In this document: positions 7,638 to 15,392 of the stretch, one piece after another
How positions within the stretch are numbered: position 1 is the first letter of the stretch
How the letters are laid out: each line of letters opens with the position of its first letter
Assembly (NCBI GenBank): GCA_051960855.1
Contig: JBQCDV010000229.1
Location: 1 to 31,962, forward strand
Length of the DNA: 31,962 nucleotides
Source: JBQCDV01 sp051960855
GTDB lineage: Bacteria; Actinomycetota; Actinomycetes; JAJZTN01
Reading direction: 5' to 3'
The notes under the pieces: generated by a model
What the model saw: only the letters and a program-made list of their open reading frames with translations
Databases searched by the model: none
Told to the model about the DNA's origin: nothing
Program-made: the position numbers and the translations under genes

Positions 7638-8690
7638 GTGCCCGACATCCCTGCCGTCGACCCACCCGCCGTTCGCTTCGCGTCCGTGCTCGCCGTCGGC
7701 AACCGGGTGAGCGTGCGGCGCCGGCTGCCCGACGGGTCCCTCGGTGACGTCGTTGGCGAGGTCATCCCGCCGACGCCCACCGCGAGCCGGAACCCCGGGG
7801 CCGTGGTCGAGGTGCGTCGCCGCACCGGCGACGTCGTCACCCTGGACCCGAACGACGTCGTCGCCGCGCGCGTGGTCCCGCCGGCTCCCCCGCGTCGCCC
7901 GCGCGTCGCCCCCGACGAGCTGCTGGAGGTCGGTGCCGCCACCTGGCCGGCCGCGGTCGAGGACCTCCTCGGCAGTTGGCGCCTGCGAGCCAGCGGCGGC
8001 TTCACCCGTCGGGCCAACGCCGTCTACCCCGTCGGCGGAGCCGAAGGAGCCGGCCTCCCGCTGCCGGAGGCCCTTCAGCGCCTCGTCTGGTGGTACCGCG
8101 AGCGAGGACTGCCACCGCAGCTGGTGGCGCCCGTCGGGGGCGACCTGGCCGCGGCCCTGCGCGAGCAGGGATGGCGCAGCGAGCACCGCCTGCTCGAGCA
8201 GGTTGCTCGGGCGGAGGAGACCCGCGGGCTGCTGCACACCGCGTTGGAGCACCAGCCGGCTGCCGAACACCCCGTCGGCTTGGCAGCCGAGCTCACCGAC
8301 GGCTGGCTCCGGCTGGCCCGCGGACTCGCGCTCACCGACGTCACCGACGAGGTGCGCGCGGTCCTGACGCCGCCACCCGGCTCCGGTGTGCAGGTGTGCC
8401 TGGCCGCGCTGGGCCCGGCCGAGGCACCATCAGCTGTCGCGCGGATCGCCGTTCGCGGCCGTTGGGCGAGCATCTCCGCCCTGCGGACAGCGCCGGACGC
8501 TCGGCGACAGGGACTCGCTCTGCGCGTCATGCTGGCGCTCGTGGACTGGGCCGTGGCGCACGGCGCCGCCTACCTGCATCTGCAGGTCGACGCCGACAAC
8601 GAGGTGGCGCTGCCGCTCTATGGACGGATCGGCTTCGCGACCGCCCTGGAGCAGCAGTGGTGGCACCCCGACGAGGCCTCCGGTGCCTGA
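7638..8690 (+). CDS. GNAT-family N-acetyltransferase with N-terminal SH3-like region
   Basis: The 350-residue protein has a beta-rich N-terminus (about 15-80, NRVSVRRRLPDG and GDVVTLDPNDVV) resembling the SH3-like domain seen on some actinobacterial acetyltransferases. A central helical region and a C-terminal GNAT domain (about 250-345) follow. The acetyl-CoA motif appears as RRQGLALRVMLALVDWA, followed by DADNEVALPLYGRIGF, the usual motif B. The acceptor is unknown. The GTG at 7638 follows GGGGGGTGAG. A GNAT gene divergent from fdxC is, as far as I recall, a common actinobacterial arrangement. The last eight bases overlap the start of the downstream DUF2254 gene, implying one transcript. 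Confidence 0.9.
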   Translation: MPDIPAVDPPAVRFASVLAVGNRVSVRRRLPDGSLGDVVGEVIPPTPTASRNPGAVVEVRRRTGDVVTLDPNDVVAARVVPPAPPRRPRVAPDELLEVGAATWPAAVEDLLGSWRLRASGGFTRRANAVYPVGGAEGAGLPLPEALQRLVWWYRERGLPPQLVAPVGGDLAAALREQGWRSEHRLLEQVARAEETRGLLHTALEHQPAAEHPVGLAAELTDGWLRLARGLALTDVTDEVRAVLTPPPGSGVQVCLAALGPAEAPSAVARIAVRGRWASISALRTAPDARRQGLALRVMLALVDWAVAHGAAYLHLQVDADNEVALPLYGRIGFATALEQQWWHPDEASGA

Positions 8691-10095
8691 GCAGCGCGGG
8701 CCGCGGCGCCTGGGGAACTCCGGCACCTCCCGCAACTCCGGCAGCTCGCTGGCGTCGCGTCTCGTCAGCCGGCTCACCGACTCGCTCGCACTGCAGCCGT
8801 TGCTCGGCATCCTCGCGGGCGTCCTGCTCGCGCTGGCCCTGTCCGAGACCACGCTGCGCCCGGGGTGGCTCGATCACCTGCTGGCGCTGAACCGGGCGGA
8901 CGCGGCCTCGCTGCTCGGCGTCATCGTGGGAGGCGTCCTCAGCTCGCTGGCGTTCGTCGCCTCGTCGCTCATGGTGACGCTCCAGCTGGCGTCCTCGCAG
9001 TTCAGCCCCCGGCTGTTGCGGATCTTCCTGCGGGACGACACCACCAAAGGCGTCCTCGCTGTCCTGACGACAACGGTGGCCTACGGCATCACGCTCGCCG
9101 CCCGGTGGCGCACCGATGACGGTGAGCGGCCTCCGGAGCCCGCGACGGCGTTTGCTGTGCTGCTCGGCCTGGCCAGTGTCGCGGCCCTGGTGTACTTCAT
9201 CGCCCACATCGCCCGCGTCCTGCGCGTCGACACGATGATGAAGGAGGTCAACCGGCAGACGCTCATCTCGTTGCACCACGAGTACGGCGAGCAGCGCACG
9301 ACGAAATTCGGCCGGTTGCCGGAGCCCCCCGAGTGCGCCCGCGCGCTGCCGATGCCCGACGACGGCTTCGTGGACGGCTACGACCTCGGCGAGCTCGCGC
9401 GGCGTGCGCGGGAGCACGACTGCGTCGTTCGGCTGGAGGCCTTTCCGGGCCTGCACGTCGTGGCCGGGGCGCCCCTGGGCTGGGTGTGGTCGGAGCGGGA
9501 CGAGCTCGGCGTCGACGTGGCCGACCTCGTGCACGGCGTCGTCGCGGTCAGCTTCGAGCGCACGCCGTTTCAGGACACGGCCTTCGGCTTCCGCCGGCTG
9601 GTCGACATCGCGGTCAAGGCGATGTCCCCCGCGGTCAACGACCCGACCACTGCTGGACACGCCGTGGGACACCTCTCGGCGCTGCTGCGCCGGCTCGTCG
9701 AGCATGGCACGCGCGGCGACGTGGTCTGCGACGACGACGGCCGGGTGCGCGTCATCGTCGTCCGCCCCGACCTGCCCTTCTACCTGGCGCTGACGTGTGG
9801 GCAGCTGCGCCGGTTCGGCGCCGGCGAGGTCGCTCTGCTGGTGGCCCTGCTGGCGCTGCTGCGGGACACGGCGGCCTCGTTGGCGGGCAGGGACGGGCCG
9901 GGAGCGAGCGAGGACCGTGACGGTCGGGCGGTCCTGGCGGAGGCAGCGCTGCTCGTGGAGGCCGCCGAGCAGCGGCTGTCTCAGGACGCCGACCTCGAGG
10001 TGGTCCGGTCAGCGGCGGCCAGCGTCACGGCGGCCCTGAAGGGTGACCTGCGCGCGGCCTACGCGCACCGGCTGGACGAGGCGCTCGCGCGCTGA
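8683..10095 (+). CDS. DUF2254 family integral membrane protein
   Basis: The 470-residue protein has four N-terminal membrane segments (roughly residues 30-53, 70-100, 125-145 and 160-185) and a long cytoplasmic C-terminal part. FVASSLMVTLQLASSQFSPR and the later MSPAVNDPTTA are the most recognisable DUF2254 signatures. The function of the family is unknown. The frame is open back into the upstream gene, but the GTG at 8683 gives a sensible N-terminus, overlapping the acetyltransferase stop by eight bases. The ribosome site there is weak, consistent with coupling. It converges on the flavin reductase gene 58 bp away, with no clear terminator between them. Confidence 0.88.
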   Translation: MPEQRGPRRLGNSGTSRNSGSSLASRLVSRLTDSLALQPLLGILAGVLLALALSETTLRPGWLDHLLALNRADAASLLGVIVGGVLSSLAFVASSLMVTLQLASSQFSPRLLRIFLRDDTTKGVLAVLTTTVAYGITLAARWRTDDGERPPEPATAFAVLLGLASVAALVYFIAHIARVLRVDTMMKEVNRQTLISLHHEYGEQRTTKFGRLPEPPECARALPMPDDGFVDGYDLGELARRAREHDCVVRLEAFPGLHVVAGAPLGWVWSERDELGVDVADLVHGVVAVSFERTPFQDTAFGFRRLVDIAVKAMSPAVNDPTTAGHAVGHLSALLRRLVEHGTRGDVVCDDDGRVRVIVVRPDLPFYLALTCGQLRRFGAGEVALLVALLALLRDTAASLAGRDGPGASEDRDGRAVLAEAALLVEAAEQRLSQDADLEVVRSAAASVTAALKGDLRAAYAHRLDEALAR

Positions 10096-10153
10096 GTCCG
10101 ATCCCGACGGGCTTGGCGGCGACGGGGCGAGCCGGCCGAGCAACCGAGCGGCA

Positions 10154-10648
10154 TCAGCGTTCGAGGTGGCGGTACCGCCGGCGGTAGTAGACGAGCGGCT
10201 CGTCATCCGGCCGGGTGACGTGAGCTCCGAGGACCTCCCCGATGACGAGCGAGTGGTCCCCCGCCGGGGTCACCGACACCGTCCGGGCGTCGACCACCGC
10301 CATCGCCACGTCCAGCACGGCCGCTCCCGTGAGCTCGCTGCGGGTGTGCGGATAGCGGTCCAGCTGGCCGTGCAGGGGGCGCCCCTGGGTGGCGAACCAC
10401 GATGACGCCTCGCGCCCGCCGGTCCCGAGGATGTTGACGGTCCAATACCGGGTGTCCAGCACGGCGTCGTGGAAGCGCGCCTCCTGGTCGACGCTCACCA
10501 GCACGAGGACGGGGTCGAGACTGACCGAGGTGAAGGCGTTGGCCGTCATCGCGTGGTCGATGCCGCCCCGTCGGGTCGTCACCACGGTGACGCCGGTGGC
10601 AAAACGTCCGGCGACCTGCCGGAAGAGGTCGGGATCCACACTGGCCAC
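10154..10648 (-). CDS. Flavin reductase-like FMN-binding protein
   Basis: The 164-residue product is a small split-barrel flavin-binding protein of the flavin reductase family, which supplies reduced FMN or FAD to two-component monooxygenases using NAD(P)H. Family features are FATGVTVVTT near the N-terminus, MTANAFTSVSLDPVLVLVSV for flavin contact, and the terminal YYRRRYRHL. The GTG at 10648 is chosen because homology starts there and it leaves an 11-bp gap after the upstream membrane-protein gene; the open frame extends about 36 codons further without conserved content. No monooxygenase partner lies in the window, so the physiological acceptor is unknown. Confidence 0.88.
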   Translation of the reverse strand: MASVDPDLFRQVAGRFATGVTVVTTRRGGIDHAMTANAFTSVSLDPVLVLVSVDQEARFHDAVLDTRYWTVNILGTGGREASSWFATQGRPLHGQLDRYPHTRSELTGAAVLDVAMAVVDARTVSVTPAGDHSLVIGEVLGAHVTRPDDEPLVYYRRRYRHLER

Positions 10649-10659
10649 GAGCGTCGAGC

Positions 10660-11034
10660 CTACGTCGGGTCCGCGGCAGGCGCGTCCTCGGTCCAGCTGC
10701 GCGGCAGCGGGACCAGGGAGATGACGAAGCCCAGTCCGACCAGGCCCACCAGCCACGCCGTCCCGAGCGCCTGACCGGTGACGACCAGGTCACCGGCGGC
10801 GGTCGAGCGGCCGAGGACGAGGGCGGTGACCAGCGCGCCGATCGCGCAGACAGCGACCCCGGGTGCCCACCAGAGCCGCATCAGCGCGAAGGCGGCGCCG
10901 GCCAGGAGCAGCGCGAGCACGACTCCCCACGGCACCGTCGCCGTCCCGGAGCGCCACACGTTGAGGGCCTGGAAGGAGCCGAGCAGCCCGACGAGCACGC
11001 CGAGCAGCAGACTCTGGACGACCTTCGAGATCAC
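10660..11034 (-). CDS. Small four-helix membrane protein (DUF6113-like)
   Basis: A 124-residue, almost entirely hydrophobic protein with four predicted membrane helices (about 8-25, 35-52, 58-75 and 88-106) and a short charged tail ending in a Pro/Asp-rich stretch. It resembles the actinobacterial DUF6113 proteins encoded near mshB, although this assignment is from memory and no catalytic motif exists to confirm it. The GTG at 11034 overlaps the stop of the FtsH-like gene as GTGA, so translation is probably coupled. The flavin reductase gene follows 11 bp later. Function unknown. Confidence 0.75.
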   Translation of the reverse strand: MISKVVQSLLLGVLVGLLGSFQALNVWRSGTATVPWGVVLALLLAGAAFALMRLWWAPGVAVCAIGALVTALVLGRSTAAGDLVVTGQALGTAWLVGLVGLGFVISLVPLPRSWTEDAPAADPT

Positions 11035-13094
11035 TCACGCACCCTAGGCTGCGCAGCCTCGGCCGACCGGGCCGGATCGCGCAGGTCCACCACGGTGTCG
11101 GCCTCGGCGGCCGCCTGCTCGAGCACCGCGGTGATCTCCTCGCCGAGCAGCTCGTGCCGCTCCACCAGGGCGTCCCGCAGCGCCGCCACGAGGTGGCGAT
11201 GGCTGCCGAGGAGCTCGAGGGCGATGCCCTTCTGCTCCTGCAGCAGCTCCTCCACCCGCGCGCGGCCCTCGCCGTCGCCGAGCACGCGGCCGACGAGGTT
11301 GCTGTCGGTGAGCGCGGACCCCTGGACGGCTGCGTAACTGACCAGGGTCCCCGTCATCCCGCAGGCGCCGACCATCTGGGCGGCCAGGGTGGTGGCGTAG
11401 TGCAGGTCGCCGCCGGGCCCGGTCGACACGTCGCCGAAGAAGAGCTCCTCGGCTGCTTGTCCGCCCATGGCGACCTGCAGCAGCGCGAGCATCTCGCTGC
11501 GCGACCGGGTGAAGACGTCCTCGCGGTCGCCGTGCGCGAGCATGCCGAGCGCGTTGCGCCGCTTGATGACGGTCAGGACGTCGAGCCGCCGGTGCGGCGC
11601 CACGAGCCAGGCCATCGTCGCGTGGCCCGCCTCGTGCGTCGCGATCAGCCGCAGCTCGTGGTCGGTGTAGGCCACCGGCTGGCCCAGCCCCACCTCCTCG
11701 GCGAGCCGTGCCTCCTCGACATCCGCCCACGACATGGCCGTGCGCCCGTGCGAGAGGGCCGTGACGGAGGCCTCGTCGAGCACGTGCTCGAGCATCGCGG
11801 GCGACCATCCCGCCGTGAGCGAGGCGAGCGTCGCCACCCGCTCGTCGTCGTCGAGCTCCGCGCTGTGCGACCGGGTGTGCAGGAAGTGCCGCAGCAGCGC
11901 CTCACGCCCGCGGCGGTCCGGGGTGTCGAAGGTGAGACGGCGGTCGAAGCGGCCGGGACGCAGCAGCGCGGGGTCGAGACCATCGGCCCGGTTGGTGGAG
12001 GCGATCAACAGCACGTTGGGCCGCCGCACCACGGGCTTGTGCAGCTGCCGCTGCGCCGGGAGAAAGGCGTTGAGAACGTCGACGACCTTGCCCCAGGTCT
12101 TCCGCCAGCCCGCCGGCTCGTCGAAGCTCTGCATCTGCACCAGGAGCTCGTTGACGACGGGTCCGGCGATGTCGGCGGTCCCGAACGGCGCCGCGACGGT
12201 GCCGTGGGGAGCGTCGGTGGACGCCGCCGACGGCGCGCCCACGGCGGGGAGGCCGGCGACGGCGCCGCAGTGCGTGACGGCGTTCGTGGATGACCACGCC
12301 GACGACGGCGAGGCGGGAGGCGCGGAGAACCCGGAGAACTCGAGGCCGCGCCGGGCGCCACCGATGGCGTCGAACTCGTCGATGAAGCCGATGGCGCCGC
12401 CCTCACGCTCGGCCAGGCGGCGCAGCTCCTTGAAGTACGACCGGATCTTGCGGGCGGTGGCGCCGTAGAAGGACGACTGGAAGCTGGTGGCGGTGGCGAA
12501 GAGGAAGGGGACGTTCGCTTCGGCCGCGACCGCCTTGGCGGTGTGGGTCTTGCCGGTTCCGGGCGGCCCCTCGAAGAGCAGCCCGCGGCGGCTACGACCA
12601 CCGGTGACCTCCCCGAAGGACCGGTGCGCCAGGAAGAGGTTGAGCGAGCGCACGACCTCGGTCTTGACCGTGTCGATGCCGACGACGTCGTCGAGGCGGA
12701 CGTCGAGCTGCTCGGGGCGGAAGAGGGTGTGCGGCGAGCGGCCGGTCACGACGTAGGAGCCGCCCATCAGCAGGATGAGCATGAGGAAGAAGAGCATGGG
12801 GGCGGCGATCAGCCAGTCGATGCCGCCGAGGACCTGTCCGGGCAGGCCCACCACGTCGACGGGCGCGCCTCGCAGGATGCGCGACCAGAGGTAGAGCGTC
12901 GGGATGCCGAGGACGACGGCAAGGACCGCGAGGCGCCGCTGCCGCTGGGCCTCCCGGGCCGCAGCGACGTCACCGCCGCGCAGCACTCCTGCCCCGGTCG
13001 CGAGCGCCGGCAGGAGCAGTTCGCTGGCCGTGGCCACGCTCGCTCCCGCGGCCTCGCGGGCCTGACGTCGGCCCGTTGTCGCTCTGCTGCGCAT
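11031..13094 (-). CDS. FtsH-like membrane AAA+ metalloprotease with insertions in the ATPase domain
   Basis: The 687-residue protein has two membrane helices (about 55-73 and 94-116) separated by only about 20 residues, so it lacks the usual FtsH extracytoplasmic domain. The AAA module has Walker A GPPGTGKT (176-183), pore residues Phe209-Tyr210, Walker B with Asp239-Glu240, sensor Asn in ASTNRAD and arginine fingers in LRPGRFDRR. The M41 protease domain has HEAGH (487-491) and the third zinc ligand Asp563. Compared with FtsH, about 50 Ala/Ser/Pro-rich residues are inserted after Walker B (244-312) and about 25 more before the sensor strand (326-355). The ATG at 13094 has GGAGG close upstream. 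Active-site residues are present; the substrate is unknown. Canonical FtsH is probably encoded elsewhere. Confidence 0.9.
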   Translation of the reverse strand: MRSRATTGRRQAREAAGASVATASELLLPALATGAGVLRGGDVAAAREAQRQRRLAVLAVVLGIPTLYLWSRILRGAPVDVVGLPGQVLGGIDWLIAAPMLFFLMLILLMGGSYVVTGRSPHTLFRPEQLDVRLDDVVGIDTVKTEVVRSLNLFLAHRSFGEVTGGRSRRGLLFEGPPGTGKTHTAKAVAAEANVPFLFATATSFQSSFYGATARKIRSYFKELRRLAEREGGAIGFIDEFDAIGGARRGLEFSGFSAPPASPSSAWSSTNAVTHCGAVAGLPAVGAPSAASTDAPHGTVAAPFGTADIAGPVVNELLVQMQSFDEPAGWRKTWGKVVDVLNAFLPAQRQLHKPVVRRPNVLLIASTNRADGLDPALLRPGRFDRRLTFDTPDRRGREALLRHFLHTRSHSAELDDDERVATLASLTAGWSPAMLEHVLDEASVTALSHGRTAMSWADVEEARLAEEVGLGQPVAYTDHELRLIATHEAGHATMAWLVAPHRRLDVLTVIKRRNALGMLAHGDREDVFTRSRSEMLALLQVAMGGQAAEELFFGDVSTGPGGDLHYATTLAAQMVGACGMTGTLVSYAAVQGSALTDSNLVGRVLGDGEGRARVEELLQEQKGIALELLGSHRHLVAALRDALVERHELLGEEITAVLEQAAAEADTVVDLRDPARSAEAAQPRVRE

Positions 13095-13120
13095 GTCGCC
13101 TCCGCGCCTTGACCTGGCTC

Positions 13121-13154
13121 CGAAGATCACTAACCGCCGAAGATCACTAACCGC
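13121..13154. repeat. Two perfect tandem copies of a 17-bp sequence in a divergent promoter gap
   Basis: CGAAGATCACTAACCGC occurs at 13121-13137 and again, without spacer or mismatch, at 13138-13154. The repeat lies in the 111-bp gap between the FtsH-like gene (start 13094, leftward) and mshB (start 13206, rightward), beginning 27 bp from the protease start. It could be a paired operator for either gene or a recent slippage duplication. No regulator is identifiable. Confidence 0.85.
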
Positions 13155-13205
13155 CGGAGAGATGCCCCTGCTGCTGGCGTGTCACACCTCGCCCAGAATG
13201 GCCTC

Positions 13206-14060
13206 ATGCAGCGTCGCATCCTCCTGGTCCACGCGCACCCGGACGACGAGACCATCAACTGCGGCGTGACGATGGCACGGGCCGTCAGCGAGGGCGATGC
13301 GGTCACGCTGGTCACCTGCACCCTCGGTGAGGAGGGCGAGATCCTCGTCCCTGACCTCGCAGGCCTGGCTTCCGCCCGTGGCGACGGGCTCGGCGGCTAC
13401 CGCCTGACCGAGCTGCGGTCGGCGATGGCCGCGCTCGGCGTCACCGACTGGCGGCTGCTCGGCGGCGTGGGCCGCTACCGCGACAGCGGCATGAGGGGCG
13501 CCGCCACCAACGACGACCCCCGGGCCTTCTGCCAGGCCGACCTGGACGAGGCGGCCGGCCTGCTTGCCGAGATCGTCCTCGAGGTGCGGCCGGAGACGGT
13601 TGTCACCTACGACCCGGACGGCGGCTACGGCCACCCGGACCACGTCCAGGCGCACCGGGTGACCATGCGGGCCGTGGAGCTCGCGGCCGAGCGCGGGTGG
13701 CACGTCCCCCGGGTGCTGTGGTGCGCCTACCCGGCGTCCGAGCTCGCCGCTGCGGTGGCCTCGACCCGAACGCCGCCGCCTCCCCTGCTCGCCGCCGACA
13801 ACGTCGGCCAGCTGCCTCCCGGCACCGCCGACAACCTGGTCACGGTCGCGGTGACGGCGCGTGACGGCAGTGACGACCATGAGCGGAAGGTCCAGGCCAT
13901 GCGTGCCCACGCCACCCAGCTCGTCGTCGCCCCGCCGCTGTACGCCCTCAGCAACCTGGTGGCGACGCCGCTGTTCGCGACCGAGTGGTACCGGCCCGCG
14001 GACGGCTGGGAGCCCGACGCGACCGTCGGCTCACTCTGGCCCGAGGGCGCGCAGCCCTGA
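13206..14060 (+). CDS. mshB: N-acetyl-1-D-myo-inosityl-2-amino-2-deoxy-alpha-D-glucopyranoside deacetylase (mycothiol synthesis)
   Basis: MshB deacetylates GlcNAc-Ins to GlcN-Ins, the second committed mycothiol step. The 284-residue protein is a zinc-dependent LmbE-type hydrolase. HAHPDDE (His11, Asp13, Asp14) and GGYGHPDHVQAH (His143, His146) carry the zinc ligands and catalytic Asp; TCTLGEEGE is also characteristic. The ATG at 13206 gives an N-terminus matching the family; a GTG at 13179 in frame would add nine residues, and neither has a strong ribosome site. The related amidase Mca is possible, but length and the GEEGE region fit MshB. Its last 30 bases overlap the end of the convergent glycosidase gene. 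Confidence 0.92.
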   Translation: MQRRILLVHAHPDDETINCGVTMARAVSEGDAVTLVTCTLGEEGEILVPDLAGLASARGDGLGGYRLTELRSAMAALGVTDWRLLGGVGRYRDSGMRGAATNDDPRAFCQADLDEAAGLLAEIVLEVRPETVVTYDPDGGYGHPDHVQAHRVTMRAVELAAERGWHVPRVLWCAYPASELAAAVASTRTPPPPLLAADNVGQLPPGTADNLVTVAVTARDGSDDHERKVQAMRAHATQLVVAPPLYALSNLVATPLFATEWYRPADGWEPDATVGSLWPEGAQP

Positions 14061-15263
14061 CGCGAAGGCTGCAGCTGACGTCGACGAGCTGTCGATGCGC
14101 CAGTCCGCTTCCTTCTCCATGTCGAACCAGACGAACGTCGTGATCTGCGGGTGAGCCGCGAGCCACCCGAAGAAGTCGCTCACCCACGCGGCCTTCGATC
14201 CGCCGGCCTCGCTGGAGGCGGTCTCGGCGATCCACACCGGCTTCGCCGGCGCCAGCGCCGAGAGCTCGGCGAGCGAGGCGTCGAAGATCTGCGACGCGGT
14301 CTGCCAGACTCCCGGTCCGCCGGAGGTCCCCCAGTTGTAGCCATCGAGGGCGACCACATCGACGTAGGCGTCGCCGGGGTAGAGCTCCGCGAGGGGCGTC
14401 GAGCCGGTGTAGCTGACATTCGGGCTCCACACCCACCGCACGTTCGTCGCTCCGGCGGCGGCGAAGACGTCGTGCACGTGTCGCCAGGCGTTCACATACG
14501 CCGTTGCGGTGTTGCCGTTGGCCTGCGCGGCCCAGGGGTACCAGGTGCCGTTCATCTCGTGGGCGAAGCGCAGGTAGACCGGCTGACCGAGGGACGCCAG
14601 AGCCTGCGCCCACGCCCGGTAGTAGTCGTCGTAGGAGCCCGAGGCGAGCATGTCCACGCTGTAGGACGGCTGCGTGACGCCCTGCCCAGCCACCCATGGC
14701 TCCCAGGTGAGCAGCGGAGCCTGGCCGCGCGCGAGCACGGCTGTCAGGCCGGCCAGGTCCGGCCGCTGGGTGAAGTCCTGGTACCAGAGCACGACATCGG
14801 GGGTCCGCCCGGACACGCTGGCGACCTGCGACAGCTCCGACGTGGCGAGCGGGCCGCCCGGCGTGGCGACTCCGAAGGCGACGGGGCGTGGCGTGATGAC
14901 GGTGAACGTCGTTGTGCCGGTCGTGGAACCCACGGTCACCACGACGGGCACGGCGCCCGCCGGCAGGTCCGGCACCGTCAGCGAGACGCCGCTGACCGTG
15001 CCGCTGCGACTCGTCGTGAAGGCGACCGAGGCCGAACCCAGCGTCGCGACGCCCTTCGCCGAGCGCGGGAAACCGCTGCCCGTCAGGCTTGTCACGCTCC
15101 CAGGAGCTCCCGCGGCGGGTGTCAGCGAGACGGCGCCCGCTGAGGGGGACTTGGCAGCAGCCTTGGTCGCGGCAGACGCACCAGCGGCCCCGCCCGCGAC
15201 GGTCGTCGTCGCCACCAGGAGGGCCGCAAGGATCACCCGCAGCTTTCGGAAGGTCACCGTCAC
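14031..15263 (-). CDS. Secreted IPT/TIG-domain glycosidase of GH26 (beta-mannanase) type
   Basis: The 410-residue product has a signal peptide (about 1-31, cleavage near ASA-AT), an Ala/Ser linker, an immunoglobulin-like IPT/TIG domain (about 45-122), and a TIM-barrel catalytic domain (130-405). RFAHEMNGTWYPW puts the expected acid/base at Glu236 with Asn238 following, and WIAETASSE puts the nucleophile at Glu347. This is the clan A pattern of GH26 enzymes acting on beta-mannan or beta-1,3/1,4-glucan; substrate cannot be assigned. The GTG at 15263 is preferred over the ATG at 15293 because GAGGG lies eight bases upstream. It is divergent from a membrane glycosyltransferase 129 bp away, suggesting joint work on an extracellular polysaccharide. 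Confidence 0.85.
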   Translation of the reverse strand: MTVTFRKLRVILAALLVATTTVAGGAAGASAATKAAAKSPSAGAVSLTPAAGAPGSVTSLTGSGFPRSAKGVATLGSASVAFTTSRSGTVSGVSLTVPDLPAGAVPVVVTVGSTTGTTTFTVITPRPVAFGVATPGGPLATSELSQVASVSGRTPDVVLWYQDFTQRPDLAGLTAVLARGQAPLLTWEPWVAGQGVTQPSYSVDMLASGSYDDYYRAWAQALASLGQPVYLRFAHEMNGTWYPWAAQANGNTATAYVNAWRHVHDVFAAAGATNVRWVWSPNVSYTGSTPLAELYPGDAYVDVVALDGYNWGTSGGPGVWQTASQIFDASLAELSALAPAKPVWIAETASSEAGGSKAAWVSDFFGWLAAHPQITTFVWFDMEKEADWRIDSSSTSAAAFASGLRALGPE

Positions 15264-15392
15264 GTTGTCGGCCCTCGGGCAGTCCCGTCTCATGACTCAC
15301 GAGCATGAGTGACGAGTGATGCAGATGTGTCGAAATCGGCGAAACCCGCGCAGGCGCGGTTCACTACATGATCGCGAGGAAGGACAGACGGC
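15264..15392. promoter_or_regulatory. Divergent control region of the glycosidase and glycosyltransferase genes
   Basis: This 129-bp gap must carry promoters for both genes. It contains ACTCA and TGAGT arms six bases apart (15296-15311), the direct repeat GAGTGAC/GAGTGAT (15307-15320), and an imperfect dyad of GAAACCCGCG and CGCGGTTC around 15341-15362. GAGGAAGGA ahead of the GTG at 15393 is a good ribosome site. I see no clear -10 and -35 pair, so promoter positions remain open. Confidence 0.4.

Noticed and set aside
8710..8755. Direct repeat of AACTCCGGCA at the start of the DUF2254 gene
   Set aside because: Two short copies encoding Asn-Ser-Gly in a flexible N-terminus; not distinct enough from background.
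10096..10153. Possible terminator between the DUF2254 and flavin reductase genes
   Set aside because: Only weak GC-rich dyads are present; no stem long enough to call.
13179..13205. Earlier GTG start for mshB
   Set aside because: It would add nine residues without homology and has no better ribosome site; kept as an alternative only.
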